Part shown: positions 35,660-44,606 of the stretch, piece after piece
Layout of the letters: each line of letters opens with the position of its first letter
Numbering within the stretch: the first letter of the stretch is position 1
Source of the DNA: DAISKN01 sp963716925
Lineage (GTDB): Bacteria; Acidobacteriota; Vicinamibacteria; Marinacidobacterales; SMYC01
Length of the DNA stretch: 64,000 nucleotides
Assembly: GCA_963716925.1 (NCBI GenBank)
Contig: CAVQUX010000006.1
Span: forward strand, 248,001 to 312,000
Reading direction: 5' to 3'
The notes under the pieces: generated by a model
The model's database searches: none
Told to the model about the DNA's origin: nothing
Seen by the model: only the letters and a program-made list of their open reading frames with translations
Program-made: the position numbers and the translations under genes

Positions 35660-37132
35660 CTAGTCGAGCTGATAGTTCGGAGCTTCTTTGGTGATGATGA
35701 CGTCGTGGACGTGGCTCTCTTTGTGTCCCGCGGCGGTGATTCGGAGGAAGCGCGCCTTCGACTGGAGCTCCTCGATGCTCGAGGAGCCGCAGTACCCCAT
35801 ACCCGAGCGGAGGCCGCCGACGAGCTGCTCCACCACACCCGCGAGAGTCCCCTTGTACGGTACGCGCCCCTCAATGCCTTCGGGCACGAGCTTCGAGGCC
35901 TCGACGTCCTGCTGGAAGTAGCGATCCTTGGTAGCATCGCTCATCGCCCCGAGGGAGCCCATGCCGCGGTAGGTCTTGAACGTGCGCCCCTGGTAGAGAA
36001 TCGTCTCACCCGGGCTTTCCGCCGTCCCGGCGAAGAGGCTTCCGATCATGACGGACTGCGCTCCAACCGCGAGAGCTTTGACCACGTCCCCGCTGTACTT
36101 GATGCCTCCGTCCGCGATGATGGGCACTCCGTGGCGAGCCGCGACCTCGGCGCAGTCCAGGATGGCGGTGATCTGGGGAACGCCCGCACCCGAGATTACC
36201 CGCGTGGTGCAGATCGACCCCGGCCCCATCCCCACCTTCACCGCGTCCGCACCGGAGCGGATGAGATCTTCAGTAGCCTGTCCCGTTCCCACGTTTCCGG
36301 CGACCACATCGACTCCGGAGACCACGTTCTTCAGTCTTTCGACGGTCTCGAGGACTCCGCGGCTATGGCCGTGGGCGGTATCGACCACGATGACGTCGAC
36401 CTTGGCTTCGATGAGCCGTTTGGCGCGCTCGATCGCGGCGTCGCCGACTCCGATGGCCGCGCCCACCCGCAGCCGGCCGAGATCGTCCTTGGCCGAGCTC
36501 GGATACTTCATCGCCTTCTGGATGTCCTTGACGGTGATGAGACCCTTGAGCGCGTAGCTCTCGTCGACCACCAGGAGCTTCTCGACCCGGTGCTGATGCA
36601 GGATGGCGCGCGCTTCGTCGAGCGTCGTCCCCACGGGAACGGTGATGAGCTTCTCCTTGGTCATCACCGCGGAGATGGGAAGATCGGTTCGGGTCTCGAA
36701 CCTCAGGTCGCGGTTCGTGAGGATTCCGACGAGCTTTTCTCCATTTGGGCCCTTCTGGGTGATGGGAACTCCGGAGATGCGGTACTTCGTCATGAGCGCG
36801 AGCGCGTCTTTCAGCGGCCGGTCGGGCGACATGGTGATGGGATCCACGATCATCCCGCTCTCGGAGCGCTTCACCTTGTCGACCTCGTCCGCCTGCTGCT
36901 CGGGGGGCATGTTCCGATGGATGATACCGAGGCCCCCGAGCTGAGCGACGGCGATCGCCAGCCGCGACTCGGTCACGGTGTCCATGCTCGCGCTCACGAT
37001 GGGGATGTTGAGGGGGACGTTGCGACTGAACCGGGTCGAGGTATCGACCTGGGAGGGAAGAACGTCCGATTTCTGGGGGACGAGGAGAACGTCGTCGAAG
37101 GTAAGGGCTTCGCGGAATCGATTTTCGGTCAC
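35660..37132 (-). CDS. guaB: Inosine-5'-monophosphate dehydrogenase
   Basis: It oxidises IMP to XMP with NAD+, the first step of GMP synthesis. The 490-residue protein has a TIM barrel with the catalytic Cys308 in GPGSICTTRVISGAGVPQ, a CBS pair at about residues 95-210 for nucleotide regulation, and the mobile flap GIEGRVPYKG near the C-terminus. All key residues are present. It lies four bases downstream of secA and is probably read from the same message. Confidence 0.97.
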   Translation of the reverse strand: MTENRFREALTFDDVLLVPQKSDVLPSQVDTSTRFSRNVPLNIPIVSASMDTVTESRLAIAVAQLGGLGIIHRNMPPEQQADEVDKVKRSESGMIVDPITMSPDRPLKDALALMTKYRISGVPITQKGPNGEKLVGILTNRDLRFETRTDLPISAVMTKEKLITVPVGTTLDEARAILHQHRVEKLLVVDESYALKGLITVKDIQKAMKYPSSAKDDLGRLRVGAAIGVGDAAIERAKRLIEAKVDVIVVDTAHGHSRGVLETVERLKNVVSGVDVVAGNVGTGQATEDLIRSGADAVKVGMGPGSICTTRVISGAGVPQITAILDCAEVAARHGVPIIADGGIKYSGDVVKALAVGAQSVMIGSLFAGTAESPGETILYQGRTFKTYRGMGSLGAMSDATKDRYFQQDVEASKLVPEGIEGRVPYKGTLAGVVEQLVGGLRSGMGYCGSSSIEELQSKARFLRITAAGHKESHVHDVIITKEAPNYQLD

Positions 37133-37136
37133 GGCG

Positions 37137-39929
37137 TTAGTTTATGCCGGCGCCGCAGCATTTCTTGTATTTCTTTCCGCTGCCGCAGGGGCATGGGTCG
37201 TTCCTTCCCACCTTCTCGGCGGCGCGACGCACCGTCTTCACCGCCGCGTCGACGCCGCCCTGCGATTCCCGTCTCGGACCGCCGCCGGCGGGAGCGCCGG
37301 CGGAGCGGGAGGCGTCGAGCGCCGAGGGGGCGGGGGCCGCCGCCGGATCGTTGAACGAGAGCCGGAGCGGTCTCGCCGGCCGCAGCTCCATCGAGGGCTC
37401 GCGCACCGGCTGGAGGAGGAACAGGATCCTCACGATCTCTTCCTCGATGCGATCCCACATCGCTTCGAACATGTCGAAGCTTTCCTTCTTGTACTCGATC
37501 AACGGATCGCGCTGCCCGTAGCCGCGCAGACCGATGCCCTCCTTGAGGTGGTCCATGGCGTAGAGGTGGTCCTTCCACTGGGTGTCGACCACCTGCAGCA
37601 TGATGATGCGCTCGTGGGTGCGCATCAGATCGGGTCCAATGACCGCTTCTTTCTTCTGGTACTTCTCCAGGATCCGGTTCGAGAGATCCTTCTTGATCTG
37701 CTCGCGGTTGAGACTTTCCCAGTCGATGCCGGAGAGACCCGCGTTGTCGAGTCCGAACTGACGCCCCAGCGCCTGTCGAAAGGCATCGACGTCCCACTCC
37801 TCGGGAGACACTTCGACGCCGAGGTGGGTCTCGAGAAGGAACTCGAGCACGTTCTCCGCGAGCTCGAGGACGTACTCCCGCTGCTCCTTCCCCTCGAGAA
37901 TCTCCCGTCTCAGGCGGTAGATGGCGACGCGCTGCTTGTTCATCACGTCGTCGTACTCGAGGAGGTGCTTGCGCATCGAGAAGTTCTGGCCCTCGACCTG
38001 CTTCTGCGCCCGCTCGATGGCGCGGGTCACCATGCCGTGCTCGATGGGTACGCCCTCTTCCATCCCCATCTTCTGCATCAGCCCGCTGATGCGGTCGCTG
38101 CCGAAGATCCGCATCAGGTCGTCTTCGAGCGAGAGGTAGAACCGCGAGCTTCCCGGGTCGCCCTGACGTCCGGCGCGGCCGCGCAGCTGGTTGTCGATGC
38201 GCCTCGACTCGTGGCGCTCGGTGCCGAGGATATGGAGACCGCCCTTGGCGACGACCTCGACGTGCTCGCTCGCGACTTCGCGCTTCGCCTTCTCGAGCGC
38301 CTCCTCCCAGGCGTTCGGGGGAAGCTCGCCCTCCTCGGCCTTTTTCTTCGTCGCCACTCTCGCCAGGTACTCGGCATTGCCTCCGAGAAGGATGTCCGTC
38401 CCGCGTCCCGCCATGTTGGTGGCGATGGTGACCGCGGCCTTTCGCCCCGCCTGGGCCACGATCTCCGCCTCCATCTCGTGATACTTCGCGTTCAGCACCA
38501 CGTGCTTCACGCCCCCGCGCTTCAGCATCTGCGAGAGCTTCTCGCTCTTGGCGATGGAAGTCGTACCGACCAGGACCGGGCGGCCCTGCTGGTTCATGTC
38601 CCGGATCTCTTCCACCACCGCGTCGAGCTTCTCCCGCTCCGTGCGGTAGACCATGTCGGGATACTCGTCGCGGATCAGGTTCCGGTTCGTGGGCACCGGG
38701 ACCACCTCGAGCCAGTAGATCTTCTCGAACTCCGCGGCCTCGGTCTCCGCGGTACCGGTCATGCCCGCGAGCTTTCCATACATGCGGAAGTAATTCTGGA
38801 AAGTGATGGTCGCGAGCGTCTGGTTCTCGCGCTCGATCTTGACGTGCTCCTTGGCCTCGACCGCCTGGTGGAGGCCGTCGGACCACCGGCGGCCGGGCAT
38901 GAGCCTCCCGGTGAACTCGTCGACGATGATGACCTGACCGTCCTTCACCATGTAATCGACGTCGCGCTTGTAGAGGCTGTGCGCGCGGAGCGCCTGGTAG
39001 ACGTGGTGAAGGATGTGCATCTGCGACGGCTCGTAGAGGTTGTCCACCTGGAGGAGCTTCTCCACGCTCGGCACCCCCTCTTCCGTGAGGGTCACCGTTC
39101 GGGTCTTCTCGTCGACGGTGAAGTCCAGATCGCGGCGGAGCCGGGGGATGATTCGGTCGATCCTGTAATAGAGGTCGGTCGACTCCTCCGCCGGTCCGCT
39201 GATGATGAGAGGCGTCCGGGCCTCGTCGATGAGGATCGAGTCCACCTCGTCGACGATGGCGTAGTGGAAGAGCTTCTCCGCTTCCTTTCCGTCCGCGTCC
39301 TTCACCAGCTTCGCGTAGATGCGGTGAACGAACATCGACGGGTCGAACTTCATGTTGTCGCGGAGATAGTCGAACCCGAGCTCGTTGTTGGTGCCGTAGG
39401 TGACGTCCGCGCGATAGGCGTCCTGCCTCTCCTGGTCGCGCATGTCGTGCTGGATGATGCCGACGGTCAGGCCGAGCGCGCGGTAGAGCCGTCCCATCCA
39501 CTCGGCGTCGCGCCGGGCGAGGTAGTCGTTCACCGTGACCACGTGAACGCCCATTCCCGTGAGCGAGTTCAGGTACACCGGCAGCGTCGCCACCAGGGTC
39601 TTTCCTTCGCCGGTCTTCATCTCGGCGATTTTGCCCTGGTGCAGCACCATGCCTCCGATGAGCTGCACGTCGAAGTGACGCATTTCGAGAACGCGCCGGC
39701 TCGCCTCCCGCCCGACGGCGAAGACTTCGGGGAGGAGCTCTTCGAGGCTCTGGCCCCGCCCGGCGCGCTCGCGGAACTCCGCGGTCTTGCGCGTCAGCTC
39801 CTCGTCGGAGAGCACCTTCATCGACGGCTCGAACTGGTTGATGCGCTCGACGATCGGACGCATCCGCTTCAGATCCCGATCGGCGCGGCTGCCTACGATC
39901 TTGGTGAGTACGGTGTTGACCAGCGACAT
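37137..39929 (-). CDS. secA: Preprotein translocase ATPase SecA
   Basis: The 930-residue motor drives proteins through SecYEG. It shows Walker A AEMKTGEGKTL, DEVDSILIDEARTPLIISG, MAGRGTDILLGGNAEYL and a C-terminal zinc motif CPCGSGKKYKKCCG for SecB and lipid binding. A Pro/Ala/Gly-rich linker precedes the zinc motif. The length is typical. The ATG at 39929 has no clear ribosome site but follows a TAGCTT hexamer, so a very short leader is possible. Upstream is a repeat-rich gap. Confidence 0.97.
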   Translation of the reverse strand: MSLVNTVLTKIVGSRADRDLKRMRPIVERINQFEPSMKVLSDEELTRKTAEFRERAGRGQSLEELLPEVFAVGREASRRVLEMRHFDVQLIGGMVLHQGKIAEMKTGEGKTLVATLPVYLNSLTGMGVHVVTVNDYLARRDAEWMGRLYRALGLTVGIIQHDMRDQERQDAYRADVTYGTNNELGFDYLRDNMKFDPSMFVHRIYAKLVKDADGKEAEKLFHYAIVDEVDSILIDEARTPLIISGPAEESTDLYYRIDRIIPRLRRDLDFTVDEKTRTVTLTEEGVPSVEKLLQVDNLYEPSQMHILHHVYQALRAHSLYKRDVDYMVKDGQVIIVDEFTGRLMPGRRWSDGLHQAVEAKEHVKIERENQTLATITFQNYFRMYGKLAGMTGTAETEAAEFEKIYWLEVVPVPTNRNLIRDEYPDMVYRTEREKLDAVVEEIRDMNQQGRPVLVGTTSIAKSEKLSQMLKRGGVKHVVLNAKYHEMEAEIVAQAGRKAAVTIATNMAGRGTDILLGGNAEYLARVATKKKAEEGELPPNAWEEALEKAKREVASEHVEVVAKGGLHILGTERHESRRIDNQLRGRAGRQGDPGSSRFYLSLEDDLMRIFGSDRISGLMQKMGMEEGVPIEHGMVTRAIERAQKQVEGQNFSMRKHLLEYDDVMNKQRVAIYRLRREILEGKEQREYVLELAENVLEFLLETHLGVEVSPEEWDVDAFRQALGRQFGLDNAGLSGIDWESLNREQIKKDLSNRILEKYQKKEAVIGPDLMRTHERIIMLQVVDTQWKDHLYAMDHLKEGIGLRGYGQRDPLIEYKKESFDMFEAMWDRIEEEIVRILFLLQPVREPSMELRPARPLRLSFNDPAAAPAPSALDASRSAGAPAGGGPRRESQGGVDAAVKTVRRAAEKVGRNDPCPCGSGKKYKKCCGAGIN

Positions 39930-40050
39930 AATTGAAGCTAAGGCGAGCTCGAAAAAGAGAACCTAGTGTAGCAACGAGGTTTGCGGGGGGCAACCCGCCT
40001 TTGCCCGGAGGCGGGCGAGTCGATGAACTTCAACGCAGGGAGGAGTTTTA

Positions 40051-40130
40051 ACGCAAAGACGCAAAGGCGCAGAGACGCAAAGGTATACCCTTTTTCTTCT
40101 TTGCGCCTTTGCGTCCTTGCGCCTTTGCGT
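40051..40130. repeat. Inverted array of 8-base repeats
   Basis: The left arm (40051-40082) is four copies of RCGCARAG. The right arm (40099-40130) is four copies of the complement CYTTGCGY. They are separated by 16 bases including a T-rich stretch. The 32-base arms pair with five mismatches, all purine transitions. The array fills the gap between secA and the M23 peptidase gene. Confidence 0.85.
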
Positions 40131-40147
40131 TTCTTTCCGGGGTGCGC

Positions 40148-41089
40148 TCAGGGCGCGGTTGCCGTCGCGAGCGGGCGGTTCTTGGGATCGAACGAACGGT
40201 CGTACTCCAGGATGTAGTCGAGCGGCGTCACCGGCCGGTCCTGGACCCACACTTCGTAGTGCAGGTGCGGAGCCCGGCTTCTCCCGGTGGTTCCCACGAA
40301 CCCGACGACGTCGCCTCGCTTCACCAGCTGGCCGGCGCGGGTGTTGAAGCCGGAGAGGTGCGCGTAGCGGGTCATCACGCCGAACTTGTGGTCGATGACC
40401 ACGATGTTGCCGTAGGTCCCCCGACGCGCGGCATAGAGAACGATGCCATCGGCGGTGGCGACCACCGGACGCCCGGTCACGGTCGAGATGTCGACCCCGT
40501 AGTGCATCTCGCGCTCCCCGGTGAACGGGTCGTTCCGCATCCCGAAGGACGACGAGAAATAGCCGCGGACCGGCCAGATCGACGGGGTGGAGGCGAGCAT
40601 CAGATTGTTCTGCTCGTAGAATCGCTCGAGCACCCGACTCTTCTCTTCGAGTCCGGCGAGCTCTCCCTTCATGCGGTCGAGCTCCCCTTTGACCTCGGCG
40701 AAGGCTCCGGATGTGGTCGTGTAGTCCAGATCGTGCGGGCCGCCGACTCCCCCATCGACTTCCCCTTCGACCGTGGAGTCGAGACCGGCCATGACGGAGA
40801 GCTTGCGCACGAAGTCCTGGAGCGACGACACCCGTTCGTTCAGATGCTCGACGGACAGCTCGTAGTCCAGGTTTTGCCGCTTCAGCTCGGAGTTATTGAC
40901 GCGAAGCTCGCGAAGCTCCGCGAGATCGCGATAAAAGGCCAGATAGTGTGCCGCCAGGAACAAGGCGGCGACCATGACAAGGGCAACAGAGATCGTCAGC
41001 GCCCTCAACCCCCCCGACGTGAGACGCAACTTGCGAAACTGCTCCCCGGTGTGTGGAACGACCAGAATTGTGAACGAACGTTTCATCAT
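40148..41089 (-). CDS. Membrane-anchored M23 peptidase with coiled coil
   Basis: The 313-residue protein has one N-terminal transmembrane segment (about residues 30-50), a coiled coil (about 52-125) and a LytM/M23 domain (170-300). The zinc ligands lie in HYGVDIS and HLHYEV, with the middle YAHLSGF also present. The full set of ligands suggests active endopeptidase cutting of peptidoglycan cross-links, unlike the degenerate EnvC/NlpD activators. A TTGACA promoter candidate lies about 100 bases upstream. Confidence 0.9.
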   Translation of the reverse strand: MMKRSFTILVVPHTGEQFRKLRLTSGGLRALTISVALVMVAALFLAAHYLAFYRDLAELRELRVNNSELKRQNLDYELSVEHLNERVSSLQDFVRKLSVMAGLDSTVEGEVDGGVGGPHDLDYTTTSGAFAEVKGELDRMKGELAGLEEKSRVLERFYEQNNLMLASTPSIWPVRGYFSSSFGMRNDPFTGEREMHYGVDISTVTGRPVVATADGIVLYAARRGTYGNIVVIDHKFGVMTRYAHLSGFNTRAGQLVKRGDVVGFVGTTGRSRAPHLHYEVWVQDRPVTPLDYILEYDRSFDPKNRPLATATAP

Positions 41090-41189
41090 TCCGGACCCGT
41101 CTGGAAGAAATTCGCGTAAGTGACTGTGATTAGAGGTTATGTCTGAATTGAATGAGACGATGACATCCAGCTGTGAACAAAGCCCGGTA

Positions 41190-41219
41190 TCTCTACTACA
41201 GCCAGAGGGGATATGTCAA
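41190..41219 (-). promoter_or_regulatory. Sigma-70 type promoter candidate for the M23 peptidase gene
   Basis: On the minus strand an exact TTGACA (41219-41214) is followed after 18 bases by TAGAGA (41195-41190). It lies in an AT-richer 191-base gap and would give a leader of about 95 bases. Confidence 0.4.
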
Positions 41220-41280
41220 CGATAGGATAACACACGGTTCATCGAAGGCAACCGCTTGTCCGAACGGATTTGACCTTGTT

Positions 41281-42627
41281 TCAGGGGACGTAGCCCAGAG
41301 CGCGGAGCTCCCGCAAAACTTCTTCATCCACAGGACTTACGCGGTCCGATCCCGCCCGGACGCCCTGGTCGTGGCTTGGAATCCAGGCAACGGGCCGACT
41401 CGACAGGAGGTCGGACGACAACGCCTCGGTGAGCACCCGGCCGTCCATATCCCGGCCCACCGGCAGACCCAGGAGGTAGAGCGCCGTCGGGGCGACATCG
41501 AACAATGTCGGGACCTGCAGCTTGCGTCCGGGACCGACGGGCGGTCCCCAGAGGAAAAGAATGCCGGGTGGCGCTTTCACCCCCCCACGGCCGTCGTCAT
41601 AGTGGTTGAAGCCGTAGCTGCGAAACTGGAATCCGTGGTCGGAGACGACGAGGAGAACCGTATCGGGTGCGAGTCGGTCCATCAACCGGCCGAGCCTTCG
41701 GTCCTCATGGACGTAAACGGGCTCTAGAACTCGAGCGTAAGCCTCGTCCATCGTCCGGACGATCTCCTCGGTCAAAGGCTGTCCCTCCTCCCGCAGAGCG
41801 CGATACACGGGCTCGGCAGCGCGCCGGTCGATGAACCGCCAGAGAAAGTGCGTGTAGACGTCGGTGGTGCGAAAGAGGACCGCGGAAAGAGAGGACTGTC
41901 CGCGGGAATCGAACAGATGAAAGAGACTCCGCTCGGCGATTGCGTCGTCGTTGAAGACGCCGGCCGCGGTCTGGAACCGGGAGTGGAACTGGCTGTTCGG
42001 ACGAAAGACGCTGTCCGCGACCTCGCGCGAGTAGACCGGGATTCCAGCGGCCACCAGTTCCGCCTCGGCCGCGGCCCGATCCGGAAGCCCGAGCGCCTTG
42101 AGCTCCTCTGCGAGCTCGGGCGGGTACGTCGCTTCCTCCAGGGGCTCGTGGAGCGACCGGGGGAAGTGGTTCGAGACGATCGCTCCGTCGACCGCTTCCG
42201 CCGGCCAGGTAGCCCACCAGTTCACGATCGAGGAGGACTTCCCGCTCCGGGACGCGATGTTCCAGAGAGCTTCCGTGCGACGCGAGTGGCCGGAGGCGAG
42301 GATCTTCCGGCCGTCCTTCGAGAGGAGCTGCCAGTCGACGATGCCGTGCTTCTCCATCCGTTTTCCCGTGGCGACGGAAGTCCAGAGCACCACCGATTTC
42401 GTCGGTTTGAACGTCTGACAGGGAGCGTAGGCGCCCTCGCGCATGAGCTTCTGGAAGTTCGGGAGCTTGCCCTGCGAGAGAAAGTAGTCCAGAAACTCGG
42501 GGTCCATACCATCGAAGCCGGCGATGACGACGCGATACGACTTCGACGGCGTTTCGGGATCTCGACCGGCCCCCATGTAGGAGGCGAGACCGACGAAAAG
42601 GGTGGCGAGGGCAGCGAGTTTCTTCAC
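41281..42627 (-). CDS. Type I phosphodiesterase/nucleotide pyrophosphatase family protein
   Basis: The 448-residue precursor has a signal peptide and the alkaline-phosphatase-superfamily core: VIAGFDGMDPEFLD with the first metal Asp, KSVVLWTSVATGK with the nucleophile Thr or Ser, TTDVYTHFLW, and VVSDHGFQFRS with the later metal ligands, ending with a conserved FDVAPTALYLLGLPVGRDMDG. It should hydrolyse phosphodiesters or sulfate esters in the periplasm. The substrate is unknown. GTG 42627 starts it, only six bases after the DUF309 stop. Confidence 0.87.
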   Translation of the reverse strand: MKKLAALATLFVGLASYMGAGRDPETPSKSYRVVIAGFDGMDPEFLDYFLSQGKLPNFQKLMREGAYAPCQTFKPTKSVVLWTSVATGKRMEKHGIVDWQLLSKDGRKILASGHSRRTEALWNIASRSGKSSSIVNWWATWPAEAVDGAIVSNHFPRSLHEPLEEATYPPELAEELKALGLPDRAAAEAELVAAGIPVYSREVADSVFRPNSQFHSRFQTAAGVFNDDAIAERSLFHLFDSRGQSSLSAVLFRTTDVYTHFLWRFIDRRAAEPVYRALREEGQPLTEEIVRTMDEAYARVLEPVYVHEDRRLGRLMDRLAPDTVLLVVSDHGFQFRSYGFNHYDDGRGGVKAPPGILFLWGPPVGPGRKLQVPTLFDVAPTALYLLGLPVGRDMDGRVLTEALSSDLLSSRPVAWIPSHDQGVRAGSDRVSPVDEEVLRELRALGYVP

Positions 42628-42633
42628 GCGATC

Positions 42634-43009
42634 CTACTCTACCCCGGTGAGTCTCATGACCGGAACGTCGTCCGCCTCCCACTCGATCGTTTCGCCCGCG
42701 AGCGCGCGCTCCGTCTTCACGAGACAGCGCCGGGCTCTCGCCGAAAGCTCGAGGAGCTCGAGACCGTCGCGGGCCGGGAGGAACGGCTCGAGCCCGGCGA
42801 CTCCCCGCTCGACAAGACTCTTCGCCCCCACGTGATTTCCCGCGGCGACGTGGTAGAGCCCCACGGATACATGGATCAGAGATTGAAGGAAGTCGCGATC
42901 TCTGCCCGCGCGCTTCCGACCAGGCCTCCTCGAGGAGGTCGTGGCACTCGAAGTAGAGCTTTCGATTGAACAGATCGGAAGCTCGCCGGAGGAGCTCGCG
43001 GTCGATCAC
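42634..43009 (-). pseudogene. DUF309 family protein split by one extra base
   Basis: GTG 43009 overlaps the yifB stop (GTGA) and encodes RASDLFNRKLYFECHDLLEEAW, the DUF309 signature with its conserved E-C-H-D-L-L-E-E. At a CCC run (42905-42907, GGG on the coding strand) the frame shifts, and DFLQSLIHVSVGLYHVAAGN with the rest of the domain continues in the next frame to the stop at 42634. Dropping one base gives a complete protein of about 125 residues. The function of DUF309 is unknown. The intact remainder again favours a sequence artefact. Confidence 0.68.
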
Positions 43010-44592
43010 CCGGGGATCGTCTCACAGCGGACCTCGCTCCGGAAGTGAATCGCTTCCTGCAGATGTCCGGGCGCGATCGAATCCGCACCCGCGAGGTCGG
43101 CGATGGTCCGAGCGACTTTCAGCACCCGGTGAAAGCCCCTCGCCGAAAGTCCCAGACGCCCGATGGCGGACTCGAGGAGCGCCCGCCCGGATCCATCGAG
43201 CTCGCAGTGGCGTGCGACCGAGGCGGGGGTCATCGTCGAATTGAGCCTGGCTTTCCCTCGCCGGAAGCGCGCCGACTGGGCCTTTCGCGCCTGCGCTATC
43301 CGGAGGCGCGCGTCGTCCGATGCGCCCTCCGCCGATTCCGTTCGAGAAGCGAGCATCTCCGCGGGACGAAGGGCCCGCACCGCGACCTGGAGATCGATGC
43401 GATCCAGGAGCGGTCCCGAAACCCTCCCCTGATAGCGCTGAATCGCTCCCGGGGTGCAGGTGCAGGGTCGCGCGGTCGCGCCTCGATATCCGCAGGGACA
43501 GGGGTTCATCGCCGCGACCAGCGTGAACCGCGCGGGAAGAGAGGTGATGCTCCCTACCCGGCGGATCCGGACCCGGCCGTCTTCCATCGGCTGCCGCAGC
43601 GCTTCGAGCGCCGGCCTCGGGAACTCGGGAAGCTCGTCGAGGAAGAGAACTCCGTGATGCGCGAGGCTCACTTCTCCCGGCAGGTTCCGGGAGCCGCCGC
43701 CCACCATGGCCGCGGCCGAGATCGTGTGGTGGGGCGCGCGAAACGGAGGCCGCGATCGGAGGCCCTCCTCGTCGAGAAGACCGGCGACGGAATAGATCTT
43801 CGTGACCTCGAGCGCCTCCTCGAAATCGAGCGCCGGAAAGAGCGAGGGAAGCCTCGCAGCCAGGAGGCTCTTTCCCGCTCCCGGGGGGCCCACCATCAGG
43901 AGGTTGTGCCCCCCAGCGGCCGCGATCTCGAGCGCCCGTTTCGCCTGCCGCTGTCCTTTCACGTCGGAGAGATCGAGGAGGAGCTCCTCGTTCGTACCAT
44001 TCCGGCTCTCCGAGCTGCCGGGCCGGCCCGCGGGCAAAGGCGCCTTCCACTCCTGGTCGATGAGCTCGACGGCTTCCCTGAGGGAGCGGACGGAGTAGGC
44101 GGAGATCTCTTTCACCAGCGCAGCCTCGGCGCCGTTCGCCTCCGGCACTACCACCCGCGCGAGCCCTCGCCGGGAAGCTTCGGCCACGATCGAAAGAACT
44201 CCTCGCACCGGCCTGAGAGAACCGTCGAGCGCGAGCTCGCCGAGAAAGAGGGTCTTCGACAGCCGCTCCGCCGGTCCCTGGCGGTTGGCGGCGATCACGC
44301 CCAGGGCGACTGCGAGGTCATAGCCGGTTCCCTGCTTTCGCACGTCGGCGGGAGCGAGGTTCACCGTGACCCGGCATTGGGGAAAATCGAAGCCACTGTT
44401 CGTCAACGCCGACCGAACGCGGACCTCGGCCTCGCGCACCGAGGTGTCCGGAAGTCCCACGGTGCGAAACGAGGTTATCCCCTTCGTCAGATCCACCTCG
44501 ACCCGAACCACGAGGCCTTCGACCCCCAGGATCGAGCCGGTGTACGTCTTCGCCAGCACGGGAATGTAGGACGAGATTTCTCCCGTCCGCAC
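43006..44592 (-). CDS. yifB: YifB/ComM family Mg-chelatase-like AAA+ ATPase
   Basis: The 528-residue protein has an N-terminal Lon-like/ChlI domain (KTYTGSILGVEG..VGLPDTSVREAEVRVRSALTNSG), Walker A GPPGAGKS near residue 225, Walker B GVLFLDELPEF and the C-terminal ChlI helical domain. ComM members promote branch migration and integration of DNA in natural transformation. The GTG at 44592 follows a TAATAC hexamer by six bases, so leaderless translation is possible. A GTG at 44559 just before LAKTYTG is the family-conserved alternative. It is coupled to DUF309 downstream. Confidence 0.9.
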   Translation of the reverse strand: MRTGEISSYIPVLAKTYTGSILGVEGLVVRVEVDLTKGITSFRTVGLPDTSVREAEVRVRSALTNSGFDFPQCRVTVNLAPADVRKQGTGYDLAVALGVIAANRQGPAERLSKTLFLGELALDGSLRPVRGVLSIVAEASRRGLARVVVPEANGAEAALVKEISAYSVRSLREAVELIDQEWKAPLPAGRPGSSESRNGTNEELLLDLSDVKGQRQAKRALEIAAAGGHNLLMVGPPGAGKSLLAARLPSLFPALDFEEALEVTKIYSVAGLLDEEGLRSRPPFRAPHHTISAAAMVGGGSRNLPGEVSLAHHGVLFLDELPEFPRPALEALRQPMEDGRVRIRRVGSITSLPARFTLVAAMNPCPCGYRGATARPCTCTPGAIQRYQGRVSGPLLDRIDLQVAVRALRPAEMLASRTESAEGASDDARLRIAQARKAQSARFRRGKARLNSTMTPASVARHCELDGSGRALLESAIGRLGLSARGFHRVLKVARTIADLAGADSIAPGHLQEAIHFRSEVRCETIPG

Positions 44593-44606
44593 TCCCTTGT
44601 ATTAAG

